Positions 44,149 through 54,399 of a stretch of 64,000 bases of DNA are shown here, piece after piece (within the stretch, counting starts at the first letter, position 1; each line of letters begins with the position of its first letter). The position numbers and the translations under genes were made by a program. The notes beneath the pieces are model-generated. The model searched no databases. It saw only the letters and a list, made by a program, of their open reading frames with translations, and was not told the origin of the DNA. The stretch is from Macrothele yani (lineage: Eukaryota > Arthropoda > Arachnida > Araneae > Macrothelidae), in NCBI GenBank assembly GCA_039090855.1, contig CM077010.1, forward strand, positions 42,178,905 to 42,242,904, written 5' to 3'.

Positions 44149-46419
44149 CATTTTTAGCACGTCTTTTGTAAAAAAATACCGTGCTTCTGTTATTGGTTTG
44201 TCCGTCCGTCCGTCCGTCCGCCTGTACCCACGATATCTCTGCAACTATTAGTCCGATTTCAAAAATTCTTTTCACATTGGGAAGCTTGAAATGTGAAAAT
44301 GATGATCCTTTATTTCGTTTTTTTTTTACGATGTGCAATTTCGCCGCTAGAGGGCGTAAATGCAGATGATGTCGAATTCAAAAATACGTTTTATTCCACA
44401 TATTTGCTTCTAAACATCCGATCGAAATTGTTTTTTTATCTTTCGATTCCATTTATGTCGAAAAGTATTTTAGATATAGTTACTTTTTCAAATTACGCAT
44501 AGATTTTCCGCTAGGAGGCGTAAAAGTAAATTACTTTTTTCGATAACTCTTCTCCTAAAACTCCAATTTGAAATTTTTTTTTCAGCGGATACATCTCCTG
44601 ATGGAAAATCTTTTGCATATAATTCGAATTTTTGGTAAAGAATACTTTGGCCACCAGGGGCGTAAGCGTTAATTTTTGCTTCTGATGTATTTGCCATAAA
44701 ATCTGAGCTTCTAAAATATCAATTGAAAAAATTCTTTCGTGGACTGATGCCACTCACATCGATAAACATTTTCGGAATATTTTCTTCCTAAAATATCCCA
44801 CAGTTTCTCCGCCAGGGGGCGTAGATGTATATCTTATTTTTGTCAATATCTCTACTTCTAGGAGCTCGATTTGAAAAATTCCTTCTTTGTTGAATACTGT
44901 TTTCCGCGTGACATGTTTTTCATATAATTTCAAAATTTTCTAGTAATTTATAGACTATTTTAGGAAGAAAATATTCCGTTAAGGAGCGTAAAGGCAAATT
45001 GCGTTTCTCTCTATATCTCTGCTTCTAAATCTCCGACTTGGAAAATTCTTTCTGCACCGGATACAGCCCCTAATGTAAAATCGTTTGCACATAATTTATA
45101 ATTTTTGTAATAAAAAATGGTTTGGCCACCAGCGGGCGTAAATTTTAATTTCCGCTTCTGAGGTATTTGTAGCAAAATATGAGCTTCTAAATTCTCGATT
45201 GAAAAAAACGTCGTTTGTAGACCGATACTACTCGTGTCGACAAACCTTTTAGAAACATTGTCTTTTTAAAATAGTGCATGGTTTCTGCGCCAGGGGGCGT
45301 AGATATGTATCTTATTTTCGTCAATATCTCGACTTCTATGAGTCCGATTAAAAAATTTCCTTCTTTGTTGGATAGTGTTTCTAGTGTGACATGTTTTTCC
45401 TATCAAATCAAAATTTTCAAGTACTTCATAGACTTTCCGCTAGGGGGCGTAAAGGTAAATTGTGTTTCCCACTATTTCTCTGCTTCTAAATCTCCGATTT
45501 GAAAAATTCTTTCTGCACCGGATACATCCCCTGATGGGAAATCGTTTGCACATAATTTCTAATTTTTGTAAAAAAATGGTTTGGCCACCAGGTGGTGTAT
45601 GTCTTGATTTCCGCTTCTGATGTATTTGCAGCAAAATAAGAGCTTCTAAAATCTCGATTGAAAAAAGTCTTTTGCTGACCGAAGCTACTCATATCGACAA
45701 ACCTTTTAGGAACATTTTCTTCTGGAAATAATGCATGGTTTCTATGCCATGGGGCGTAGAGGTATATCTTAGTTTTGTCAATATCTCTACTTCTAAAAGT
45801 CCGATTTGAAAAAGTTCCTTCTTTGTTAGATAGTGTTTCCGATGCGAAATGTTTTTCCTATAAATTCAAAATGTTCACGTAAATCATAGACTTTCCGCTA
45901 GGGCGCATAAAGATAAATTGCGTTTTCTGCTCCTAAAACTCTGATTTGAAAAATTCTTCCTGTATCGCATACAAGACCTGACGGAAAATATTTTTCACAT
46001 AATTTCTAACGTTTAGTAAAGAATGGTTTGGCCACCTGAGGTCATAAGTGTTAATTTCTGCTTTTGATGTATTTGTAGCAAAATCTGAGCTCCTGAATAC
46101 TCGACTAAATTTTTTTCTTGGACCGATACCGCTCATATGGATAAACCCTTTGCGAATACTTTCTTCGTAAAATAATGCACGGTTTTCCCACCAGGGGACG
46201 TAAAGCCACATCTTATTTTTGTCGATAACTCTGTTTCTAAGAGTTTGTAAGCTTACGATTCCGTTTACACCAATATCTGAGGGATTAAAAACCCGACTGA
46301 AAATCTTCTTTCTTTCGTCAGATCTATTGTTTTCCATACCGTTCCATTGACTTTGAATAGCTTTGATAAATTTAATTTGCGTCAGAACGGATTCAAAAGG
46401 CGTGCTTATTACACCCGAA
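44149..46419. repeat. Family B satellite-bearing element, copy 2 (no Tc1)
   Basis: Same ends as 7771-11326 (AGCACGTCTTTTG left, CAAAAGGCGTGCT right). Thirteen GGGGGCGTA-type boxes fall near 44348, 44515, 44657, 44817, 44983, 45135, 45293, 45445, 45595, 45750, 45903, 46040 and 46197, spaced 137-167 bases apart, again in an ordered trimer of variants. CCACATATTTGCTTCTAAAC at 44396 is the empty form of the Tc1 site at 8023. Confidence 0.85.
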
Positions 46420-46771
46420 AATTCGGTGTCATCTTTCTTGTTTGTTTGGAAATCGAATTTAATACTTTTTGTTTTGATAAGTGCAAGAACTGAATTTTTT
46501 GTGACAAATGCTTTCAGCTAAGAAATACAACGCAATTCTGCATCGGAACTGAAGTTAAGTAAACAACAAATATCAAACGGAAAAACTAAAAATATTGTGT
46601 GGCTAAAGATTCTGCAGAAAATAAAATTCAAATTCAATGAAGAAATGAAATACAGTATTAGGTACAGCTCATACCGTTAAAAAATTAATCGTTTTCATTT
46701 GATTTGTACAAAATACAGATACTGAATTATCACCATATTCTCCCGAGCAACGCCGGTCAGTTCAGCTAATA

Positions 46772-48079
46772 CAGGGTGTAAGAGAATTATTGAACACATT
46801 ACAAAATTATGTACAAAAAACTGAGCATTGTCTGTTTTTCTATGTCACGTATTACTAACACGGTTTCTATAATTTTGTTTTGCAGAATCCGATAGATGGC
46901 GCTAGGTCTGGCCTGATGAGGAATGTATGAGAAATGCGCAATCAGTAGTCATGTCATCCGTACAGCAGAAAGCAATGTGTGTGTTATGGCTTGCGGAATT
47001 AAAGTCTGTCATTAAAGTTAAAAGACGGAACCGTTCAGAGTATGGTTGTAATTCTCCGTCAACGAATTCAATTAAGGGTGGATGAAACAGTTTAAAGAAA
47101 CTGGCAATGTGGAACATCGTGGAGGAGCCGGTAGGCCTAGCGTCAGCGGTGAGACGGTTGACCAAGTTAACGAAAGTTTCCGACGAAGCCCCAGGAAATC
47201 CGTTCGTAAAGCAAGCAGAGAACTGTGCATTCCGAAATCGACAGTTCACGATATATTGCACAAGAAATTAAAGTTCCATGCTTATAAAATTCAAATAGTG
47301 CAAAAGATGCATGTAAATGATCACACTCTGTGATACGATTTCGCTGTGGAAATGCTGAATCGAGTGGAAAACGACGAAAACTTTCTCAGTGCTGTAATTT
47401 TTAGTGATGAATCCACATTTAATGTATCAGGTATTGTGAATCGTCACAACTGTAGGATATGAGGCAGTGAACCACCTCATGCTGCTGTTGAACTGGAACG
47501 CGATTATCCAAAGTTAATGTGTGGTGCGTCCTATAAAAAAAGTGATTAGCCATTCCTTCTTCTGCGAAAAAACCATAAATGGTGACATTTACTTCGATAT
47601 GCTAGAAAATGTCGCCCCCAGATCAAAAGATATGACAACGGCGTTTTCCAACAAGACGGCGCGCCTCCGCATTGATCACCGTGTGTACGTAAGTGCCTAA
47701 ATGAGCATTTCCCCAATAGATGGATTGCGCGTGGTAGTCCCATTCCGTGGCCTCCTCGTTCTCCAGATCTAACTCCATTGGATTATTTCATGTGGGGTTA
47801 TGTGAAGGATCGAGTCTATCAGACGCCTTGTCCTGATTTGCAAAACTGAAGCAGCGTATCACAGCTGCTATTAATTCCATAACTCCTTAGATGCTTGCCA
47901 ATACATGGCATGAAATCGAGTATCGCTTGGACGTACTACGAGCAACCAAGAGATCTCACATCGAAATTTATTAACTTGTGTAGTTACGTTGTAAGTTAGT
48001 ACAGTCAATTTCTTTCTATCTGTTTAATGTTTTGTTTTATATAATTTTGTAATGTGTCCCATAATTCTCGGACACCCTG
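46772..48079 (+). mobile_element. IS630/mariner-type element with terminal repeats, inactive transposase
   Basis: Ends CAGGGTGTAAGAGAATTATT (left) and the reverse complement of the right end CAGGGTGTCCGAGAATTATG are flanked by TA. The transposase reads MKQFKETGNVEHRGGAGRPS, NESFRRSPRKSVRKASRELC, FSDESTFNVSGIVNRHNC (first D), FQQDGAPPH (second D), WIARGSPIPWPPRSPDLTPL then DYFMWGYVKDRVYQTP. Stops occur after HVNDHTL, RI and PPH, and frames shift near 47520. Same group as the fragment at 11327-11575. Confidence 0.92.
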
Positions 48080-48446
48080 TATAATAAAATGAAATGATAT
48101 TATTACATCCTGAAGAACCACAAAAGTTCTCAGTTTTTCTTTCAGCTTTGGGCAGAAATACTGGATTTGCAGTTATTCAAAGAAATGACCAGTTTTTCGG
48201 AATTCCATCGCTTTTTTCACTTAAGAATATTTTTTACATATCTCTAAAAAGTAATTTGAAACAAACGTTTTCTCTTCATGTCTACTGCAACAAACACACC
48301 ACAGTGAAAAAGAAAATGGCAACCGTTTAAAAGACCGACGCACTGATTTCAAGAAATCGTAAGTGGCCCAGTGTGGTTCCATTTCGGCATTTTACTTTGT
48401 TTCACTAATAAAATAAACATTCCTAACAATGGAAATAACTTAAACA
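48080..48446. other. No recognisable gene
   Basis: One 78-codon frame (48094-48330) without a known motif. Confidence 0.4.
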
Positions 48447-49965
48447 GTATAACTATGCTAGTGATTCGAAATTTCTTGGCGTAGAATAGAAATAAAAGTT
48501 TCCAAGCTTTCGCACATCAACCAGATGGCTTTCTCAAGGAAGGAGACAGCAAACTGAATAATAGAACGGTTCAACAATTTCATCGTGGTGACTTGACTTG
48601 ACAATAGCGAAGAGATGCGAACGTAATCAGGTATTCAAAGACGTGAGACGTTATGATCGTTTAGCACTCGGAATCATGGAAGAAAAACCAAGAGGCAATC
48701 ACTATTTGAAGAACTGGTTCCAAACTCGTGGCAACTCCAGTGAGACGCTATCATTGCACGACTCGCTGTTTGTTATGACCTCCAAAATTTCGCGAATGGC
48801 AGTAGATTTTGGGGTGGAGCAGGAAGCTAATTTCTTTACGTCATCCCACATAGAAGCAACGGACTTGAACTTGACTTCTCTGGATAGGGCCGTAGTTACT
48901 TTGTCGTTCTTTATGTCCCTTTTTATGTTCGTTGACTGTAATTCTAAATGAACGTTTAGTCATTCCAATGTAGAATCGCGTGGAGCTGTCCGGATATAGT
49001 AGAGGAATGGCATAAACATCTGCTTCATTGGAAGGCGGGAACTTCTCAGTCTCAGTGTTAGACGTGGTATATAAAGTATACGAAGATATCGGAGATCTGA
49101 TGCCAACACCGAGGTTCCTCTTCTTGAGCGCGTTCTTCAGCTGATAGGAAACATTTGGTATATAGGGAATTGAGCTCAGGTAGCGTACACTGTAAAACAT
49201 TGACTGTAGATTTTACGGTTTTAAACCGTTTTCCAGGGTGCCGATACAAAACCGCAAAATCTGCAGTTCTATGCAGTGTTGGAGCAAAGCTATAGCTTTG
49301 CTCCAACACTGCATTTAATGAAGAAAACAGCAGAGAATTTGGCTGGAGCGAGTCACAGTCCAAACAATCACGAAAACACAAAAAGTATTGATTGTGTTGG
49401 AGCAAAGCTGTAGCTTTGCACCAACACTGCATACAACTGTACAATTTACGGTTTTGTGTTGGCACCCTGGAAAAAGGTTTAAAACCGTAAAATCTACAAT
49501 CAATTTTTTACAGTGTAGCTGTGGCATCGAAAGATTAGTACGACTGGTTCGGGTTTTCTCGATGTAGCGATGTACCAGGTTCGGGGCGTATCCTGCCTCA
49601 GTGGCCAACTCGATAACGTTTCTCAATTCGCATTGCCTAGAAGGAACATCTGAGGAGACAGCAAAGGCTTTTCGGATTCGAGAACGGAATAAATCTGACT
49701 TGTAGTCAACGGGGCAGAATGTGTTGCGGAGCATCAGGTTGGGTACGTATGTGGGTTTATAATAGACTTATGTACGAAGGCGATTATCAGGCAATTTACT
49801 CAGTAAAACATCCAGATAAGGCAGGGCGCCATTGAGTTCGAGTTCCATAGTGAAATTGATTTTATTTAGGAAAAGCATGATGGCCACCTTTCCGTTAGGC
49901 CATATGAAGAATACATCGTCCGCATATCTTAGCCACGTGGTAGGTCTTGAGGTGATTTTGGTGAA
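48447..49965 (-). mobile_element. Penelope-like element P1: RT end plus GIY-YIG domain
   Basis: Minus strand from about 49965: WLRYADDVFFIW (reverse transcriptase YADD active site), NFTMELELNGALPYLDVLL, a stop, VYYKPTYVPNLMLRNTFCPV, FRSRIRKAFAVSSDVPSRQC and RNVIELATEAGYAPNLVHRY. A MITE interrupts (49188-49515). Then YQLKNALKKRNLGVGIRSP and the GIY-YIG endonuclease DVYAIPLLYPDSSTRFYIGM with TKRSFRITVNEHK. The domain order RT then GIY-YIG defines Penelope-like retroelements. It is 5'-truncated in the RT; at least one stop and a frameshift after NEHK make it inactive. Confidence 0.88.
49188..49515. mobile_element. Palindromic MITE inside Penelope P1
   Basis: Inverted arms of ~95 bases: CACTGTAAAACATTGACTGT outward left, and the reverse complement of the right end CACTGTAAAAAATTGATTGT. 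The arms also share TTTTACGGTTTTAAACC, CCAGGGTGCC and GCAGTGTTGGAGCAAAGCT. TA flanks both sides (49186-49187, 49516-49517). Each arm contains a further GGAGCAAAGCTATAGCTTTG-type palindrome. No coding capacity. It interrupts the Penelope protein between NLSMPQL and RYLSSIP, so it inserted after P1. Confidence 0.88.
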
Positions 49966-50670
49966 TATATATTACTATCAGCTCAAGAACGCGATCAAGA
50001 AGATGGACCTCGGAGTTGGCATCAGATCTCTGACATCTCTATATACCATGCTTAAAGGAAACACTCAGAAGTACACACCTTCCAATGAGGCAGGTGTTTA
50101 TGCCATTCCTCTACTATATTCGGAGGGCTCCACGCGATACTACATTGGAATGACTAAACGTTCATTTAAAATTAGAGTCAACGAACATAAGTAGGACATA
50201 AAGAACGGCAAAGAAACCACGGGCCTATCCAGAGAAGTCAAGTTCAAGTCCGTTGCTTCTATGTGGGATGACGTAAAGAAATTAGCTTCCTACTCCACCT
50301 CAAAATCTACTGCCATTCGCGAAACTTTGGCGACAGCGAGTCGTGCAATGATAGCGTCTCACTGCAGTTGCCACGAGTTTGGAACCAGTTCTTCGAATAG
50401 TGATTGCCTCTTGGTTTTCCTTTAATGATTCCGCCTGTTAAACGAGCACAACGTCTCGTGTCTTTGAATACCTGATTACGTTCACATTTCATCGTTATTG
50501 TCAACTCAAGTCACCACGTTCAAATTTTTGAACCGTTCTATTATTCAGTTTGCTGTCTACCTTCCTTGAAAAAGCCATCTGGTTGATGTGCGTAAGCTTG
50601 GCAACTTTCATTTCTATTCTACGCCAAGGAATTTCGGATCACGTGTATAATTATGCTAAGTAATAAATGA
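49966..50670 (+). mobile_element. Penelope-like element P2, 5'-truncated, head to head with P1
   Basis: YYQLKNAIKKMDLGVGIRSL, then SNEAGVYAIPLLYSEGSTRY and YIGMTKRSFKIRVNEHK with a stop: the GIY-YIG (GVY...YIG, conserved R and H) domain. The trailer matches P1 to the same 3' end (AACCAGATGG / CTTTCGCACATC words, inverted). It starts immediately where P1 is truncated, so the pair forms a large inverted repeat with a ~1 kb spacer. Confidence 0.85.
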
Positions 50671-50701
50671 AGTCATGGCTTTCCTAGATGTTCATATAAT
50701 A

Positions 50702-52133
50702 CACTGGCGGAAAGTGAAAAAGAACACCAAGAAGGAGACGTCTGATACCAACGAAATCTATACAGCATAATAACGGAATACAGAGGATAACGTGATCAAA
50801 ACATTATGGCAAAATACAGCTGTATTTTCTGGTAAACTGAAAAATAACATTTCCATGTAACATGGTTAGTACGAGGTTGAACCGCCACGAACTGGTCACA
50901 CTGTGCAATTCTGGCATGGACTCTGTTGTACAGATATTGGATGTAAGCTTGGAGTATTGAGTTCCAAGCATCCTCAACCTGGACGCGTAAATCGGGGATG
51001 GTCGTGACTGGCCGTGGAGACCGGATAAGTCGTCGTCCCATAAAATCCCACACGTGCTCAATGGGGGACAAATCCGGTGAACGTGCAGGCCATGGAAGTT
51101 GTCTCACACCCTGAAGTAGTGCATGTTGCGTTGAACGTGACGAGTGTGGGCGTGCGTTATTTTGCTGGAAAACACCGCGATGGACCGACCTTACAAATGG
51201 CACAACAACGGGCTGAATGATGTTGTTAATGTAGAAGGTGCTGTTTAACGTACCCGGTACAAACACTAGTTGTGTACGGGAGTGATAGCTGATCCCTTCC
51301 CACACCAGGAGACCAGGTGTAGGCCCTGTGTGTCGCTGGCGGATGCAAGAAGGGTGGAGACGCTCCCCTGTGCGTCTGCGAACTCGCATACGGCCATCGG
51401 ATGCTTCCAAGCAGAATCTGCTTTCATCGCTGAACACGACAGATCGCCATTGCGTTCTCCAGTGCAGACGTTGGCGTGACCACTGCAGCCTTTCCTGACG
51501 GTGGGCTAGAGTCAGAGGTACACATGCCAGAGGCACACGTGCACGTAGTCCTGCATCCAGTAGACGATTGCGGATTCTTCGCACAGTCACCTCAGGTGCA
51601 ACGGCAGCTCGGATTTGCGTCGCAGTGGATGTTCTGCTTGACAACGCCGCTCTTCTTATGCGTCGATTGGTTCGCTCATAAGTCCGTCTATGACTCCCGG
51701 TTCCACGTCTTCTCGTGTGAGAATGTTCCTCGTACCATCTGCGCCACCATCGTACCACCACCGATACTTCCCGTCCAATTCGCTCCGCAATACGACGATA
51801 CGACCACCCGGCCTCGCGGAGTCCGACTAGACGACCTCGCTCAAAGTCCGATAACTGCTGAAATCCTACACGTCTTCCATGTCCAGGTATTACAGTTTCT
51901 TCAGGGTCTTCGCATGTGTCCGTACGCCGACGACTGATTACATTCACTTCGCCGTACTCCTTAAATCCCACCGACGATAATTTGCATATTATGCCGTGCT
52001 GTGGCGTAAGCGCTCACCGGTTGGTCCCGACATTAACATCACACCTACGTAAACTCGATCCCATTAACATATGTAAATTTCATGATCGTCCGCCAATTCC
52101 TTCTTGGTGTTCTTTTTTCACTTTCCGCCAGTG
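50702..52133 (-). mobile_element. Tc1 family A, copy 2, structurally complete
   Basis: 1432 bases. Ends CACTGGCGGAAAGTGAAAAA and TTTTTTCACTTTCCGCCAGTG-like, flanked by TA at 50700-50701 and 52134-52135. It contains one long transposase frame. Compared with copy 1 (8025-9433) it has no frameshifts. Its right edge touches the Penelope element at 52139. Confidence 0.96.
50796..51971 (-). CDS. Tc1-like transposase, 391 codons, predicted catalytically dead
   Basis: A single open frame. Residues about 30-85 form the paired helix-turn-helix (GFQQLSDFERGRLVGLREAG, SYRRIAERIGREVSVVVRWW). LPLTLAHRQERLQW-type linker, VVFSDESRFCLEASDGRMRV (first D, about residue 180), GPTPGLLVWEGISYHSRTQL, GVFQQNNARPHSSR and RSPDLSPIEHVWDFMGRR (E) follow in the DDE order. 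The second aspartate is asparagine here (QQNN; copy 1 has QQDN), which should abolish cutting. The start used by copy 1 (MPGHGRR) is ATA in this copy (IPGHGRR), so translation would have to begin 27 codons upstream. Length is a little over the usual ~340-350. Confidence 0.9.
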   Translation of the reverse strand: MGFKEYGEVNVISRRRTDTCEDPEETVIPGHGRRVGFQQLSDFERGRLVGLREAGWSYRRIAERIGREVSVVVRWWRRWYEEHSHTRRRGTGSHRRTYERTNRRIRRAALSSRTSTATQIRAAVAPEVTVRRIRNRLLDAGLRARVPLACVPLTLAHRQERLQWSRQRLHWRTQWRSVVFSDESRFCLEASDGRMRVRRRTGERLHPSCIRQRHTGPTPGLLVWEGISYHSRTQLVFVPGTLNSTFYINNIIQPVVVPFVRSVHRGVFQQNNARPHSSRSTQHALLQGVRQLPWPARSPDLSPIEHVWDFMGRRLIRSPRPVTTIPDLRVQVEDAWNSILQAYIQYLYNRVHARIAQCDQFVAVQPRTNHVTWKCYFSVYQKIQLYFAIMF

Positions 52134-52175
52134 TAATTACATTAGACAGATTATGGGAATTACTTAGGAATAAGG

Positions 52176-53045
52176 ATGTTAATTCTTAGCGTCAAATTTT
52201 CGGGTAGTAACCGTTGCAAAAAATTTCAAATCAGACTAGCTCCAGGTTTAGGAAATACGACCAATAACTACCTTCCTAAATTAAAGCAGCAAGAAACTTA
52301 CATCTTGTTAAAAGAAGGAGTAGTCTACAATATCAAGTGTGAATGTGGTTTTAGCTATGTAGGAGAAACAGGCAGACATCTTAAGACCAAGCTAAAAGAA
52401 GAAGTAGTCTACAATATCAAGTGTGAATGTGGTCTTAGCTATGTAGGAGAAACAGGTAGACAGCTTAAGACCAAGCTAAAAGAAGAAGTAGTCTACAATA
52501 TCAAGTGTGAATGTGGTCTTAGCTATGTAGGAGAAACAGGCAGACAGCTTAAGACCAAGCTAAAAGAAGAAGTAGTCTACAATATCAAGTGTGAATGTGG
52601 TCTTAGCTATGTAGGAGAAACAGGTAGACAGCTTAAGACCAAGCTAAAAGAAGAAGTAGTCTACAATATCAAGTGTGAATGTGGTCTTAGCTATGTAGGA
52701 GAAACAGGTAGACAGCTTAAGACCAAGCTAAAAGAAGAAGTAGTCTACAATATCAAGTGTGAATGTGGTCTTAGCTATGTAGGAGAAACAGGCAGACAAC
52801 TTAAGACCAGGCTGAAAGAACATAAATCAGCCATAAAAAACATGACAAATAAAACTGGCCTTGAGAGACATGTTCAATCTACCGGATATAAAATCCTATG
52901 GGACTCAGTAGAAATTCTGACCCACCAAAAGTATTTCTTCAAGAGAAAATTGTTGAAAGGTCTAAAGATTGAGAGAAGAAGAGGAACTACTTTAAATGAT
53001 TTTAAAGGTTGGAGTGTTACCCAAGGTTGGCAACACATACTGTAG
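52176..53045 (+). CDS. GIY-YIG endonuclease ORF with six tandem 28-residue modules
   Basis: 289 codons, open throughout. After a linker (LAPGLGNTTNNYLPKLKQQE) a 28-residue module, VVYNIKCECGLSYVGETGRQ plus LKTKLKEE, occurs six times (52316-52820, 84-base period). Only the last copy continues into the rest of the domain (LKTRLKEHKSAIKNMTNKTG, then ERHVQSTGYKILWDSVEIL). The module holds the GIY (VVY), YIG (YVG) and CXC parts; the final copy alone has the RLKEH helix. GIY-YIG domains nick target DNA in Penelope retrotransposition. No RT is attached. The start at 52176 is the first in-frame ATG but lies within the inverted arm, so it may not be authentic. Confidence 0.88.
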   Translation: MLILSVKFSGSNRCKKFQIRLAPGLGNTTNNYLPKLKQQETYILLKEGVVYNIKCECGFSYVGETGRHLKTKLKEEVVYNIKCECGLSYVGETGRQLKTKLKEEVVYNIKCECGLSYVGETGRQLKTKLKEEVVYNIKCECGLSYVGETGRQLKTKLKEEVVYNIKCECGLSYVGETGRQLKTKLKEEVVYNIKCECGLSYVGETGRQLKTRLKEHKSAIKNMTNKTGLERHVQSTGYKILWDSVEILTHQKYFFKRKLLKGLKIERRRGTTLNDFKGWSVTQGWQHIL

Positions 53046-53049
53046 TGTT

Positions 53050-53100
53050 CGTCCTGATGAAGGGTAGGGTTGCTACCCAAAAATTTGACGCTAAGAATTA
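53050..53100 (+). ncRNA. Hammerhead-ribozyme-like motif in Penelope 3' end
   Basis: CTGATGA (53054-53060) is followed by a hairpin GGGTAG...CTACCC and AAAA. In the inverted left arm of the same element the corresponding bases are CCCGAAAA, so the family consensus would be CTGATGA-stem-GAAA, the hammerhead core. Here the G is changed and no proper third stem is obvious, so activity is doubtful. Penelope-like elements are known to carry hammerheads. Confidence 0.35.
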
Positions 53101-53141
53101 ACATCCGTATTCCCATGTAATTCCCATAATCTGTCTAATGT

Positions 53142-53499
53142 ACTTGTAACTATCAGATAGTTATGCTATTGAAGTACAGTTAGTGTATTGTTCCTTGTTA
53201 TTAATTACTGGAAATAACGTTTCAAAGAGTAGAGCATATGGATATTTTGATAAGTTATCGTACATGTCTCAAGCGAACAGTGATACCAAATCAGGGCAGT
53301 ACTCGTAAAGAAGACAAGAAGAAGTACAAAATTACAATATACAAAAATAACTAAAGCAATTAATTCATTTTTTATTATGAGTAATAGAAAGGTGTACTAA
53401 ACAGGAAAATGCATTTAGAGAGAAACACCAGATGACAGATTCCGGACGGACAATGCTGGAAATCTTTGCGTCGAGTCAGTTGGCCACAATCCCAACTTT
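53142..53499. other. No recognisable gene
   Basis: AT-rich sequence with no family motif and no long frame. Confidence 0.45.
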
Positions 53500-54350
53500 C
53501 AGTTACAAAATGGTACAAATCCTATGCAGGGGAGTATACGATTTTGTCTGTTTTTCCGTCCGGCTTTTTCCCCTACAAGAACGCTACCGCCAGAACTGTA
53601 TGAGATTTCAGACACAACTCCTTTCTTTCTCCCGTCTGCCAGTTGGTTTGTCTCCATGGAAACTATATTTCCGCTTCTAACGGCCGCCAAGTGTCATTTA
53701 TACAGATGGACTGACAGAGGAATATAGAGAGAGCTAAGCTATTCCTTTCTCTGTCAGCCATAGAAAGAAGTTCTTCACTCTGAAATTAAAAACGGAGATA
53801 TCTTTCCTGCTAGTGGACAAAAAATGATTGAATTAGAAAAATATTTTTGATAAAAATACTTATTTCTCCTGCCAAACAGAAAAATAATTTTAATTTTTAA
53901 ACATTTGGAAGCAGAAATATCGTTTCTGTAGATGGGCAGATACTAATCTTGTGCGTATGCCTATCTATCGGTCACAGAATTTTCTTTCCTGTGGCCACTG
54001 AAAGTGGAGGCATATTTTCTGAGGACGGACAGACAAAATGGACGGAATGAGGGAAATTTGAATGCACATATTTTTTTCCATCGAACGGCTAAAGAAAACA
54101 ATCTCACCTTTGAAAGTGGAGATATACTTTTAACAGTCTCACCTTTGAAAGTGGAGATATACTGTAAGTTCTACGGATGGACGGACAGACTAACCGACAC
54201 GTCAGAAATCTTCGGCTCATGTTCTATCTTTTTGGGCAAAAGGAATTTTTATTAAAGAAAACCAGCACTTCATAGAATCCATGCTGCATCGCATACGTTC
54301 TGCCATTCGTGATTAAAACGGAGATATCTTCCCTGCTAACTTCTCGATAT
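53500..54350 (-). repeat. Repeat family R1, copy 2, with diverged tandem units
   Basis: Its first part (53503-53690, minus) matches 14-181. Further right, words of the form GAAGCAGAAATATCGTTTCTG, GAAAGTGGAGATATACT and AACGGAGATATCTTCCCTGC recur on the plus strand, together with GACGGACAGACTAA-type words at intervals of ~100-130 bases. This suggests an old tandem family. TCTCACCTTTGAAAGTGGAG is repeated perfectly at 54105 and 54139. Confidence 0.55.
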
Positions 54351-54399
54351 TAAATAAAAGTTTGCATTTTTTTTACCTCTGTGTGTATGTTTAACAATA

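Larger units (their letters stand above)
52139..53141 (+). mobile_element. Penelope-like element, second family, flanked by inverted ends
   Basis: A ~70-base left arm (ACATTAGACAGATTATGGGA, ...GATGTTAATTCTTAGCGTCA) is the inverse of the right arm (53070-53141). Between them is only the C-terminal GIY-YIG ORF. This is a 5'-truncated Penelope-like copy with an inverted 3'-end piece at its 5' side, a structure known for these elements. It abuts the Tc1 at 50702-52133. Confidence 0.88.

Noticed and set aside
50560..50640. Hammerhead core in the first Penelope family (TTGATG...GGAAAC)
   Set aside because: The CTGATGA box is not present and no consistent stem II forms.
51476..51937. 153-codon plus-strand frame
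   Set aside because: It is the antisense shadow of the Tc1 transposase at 50796-51971.
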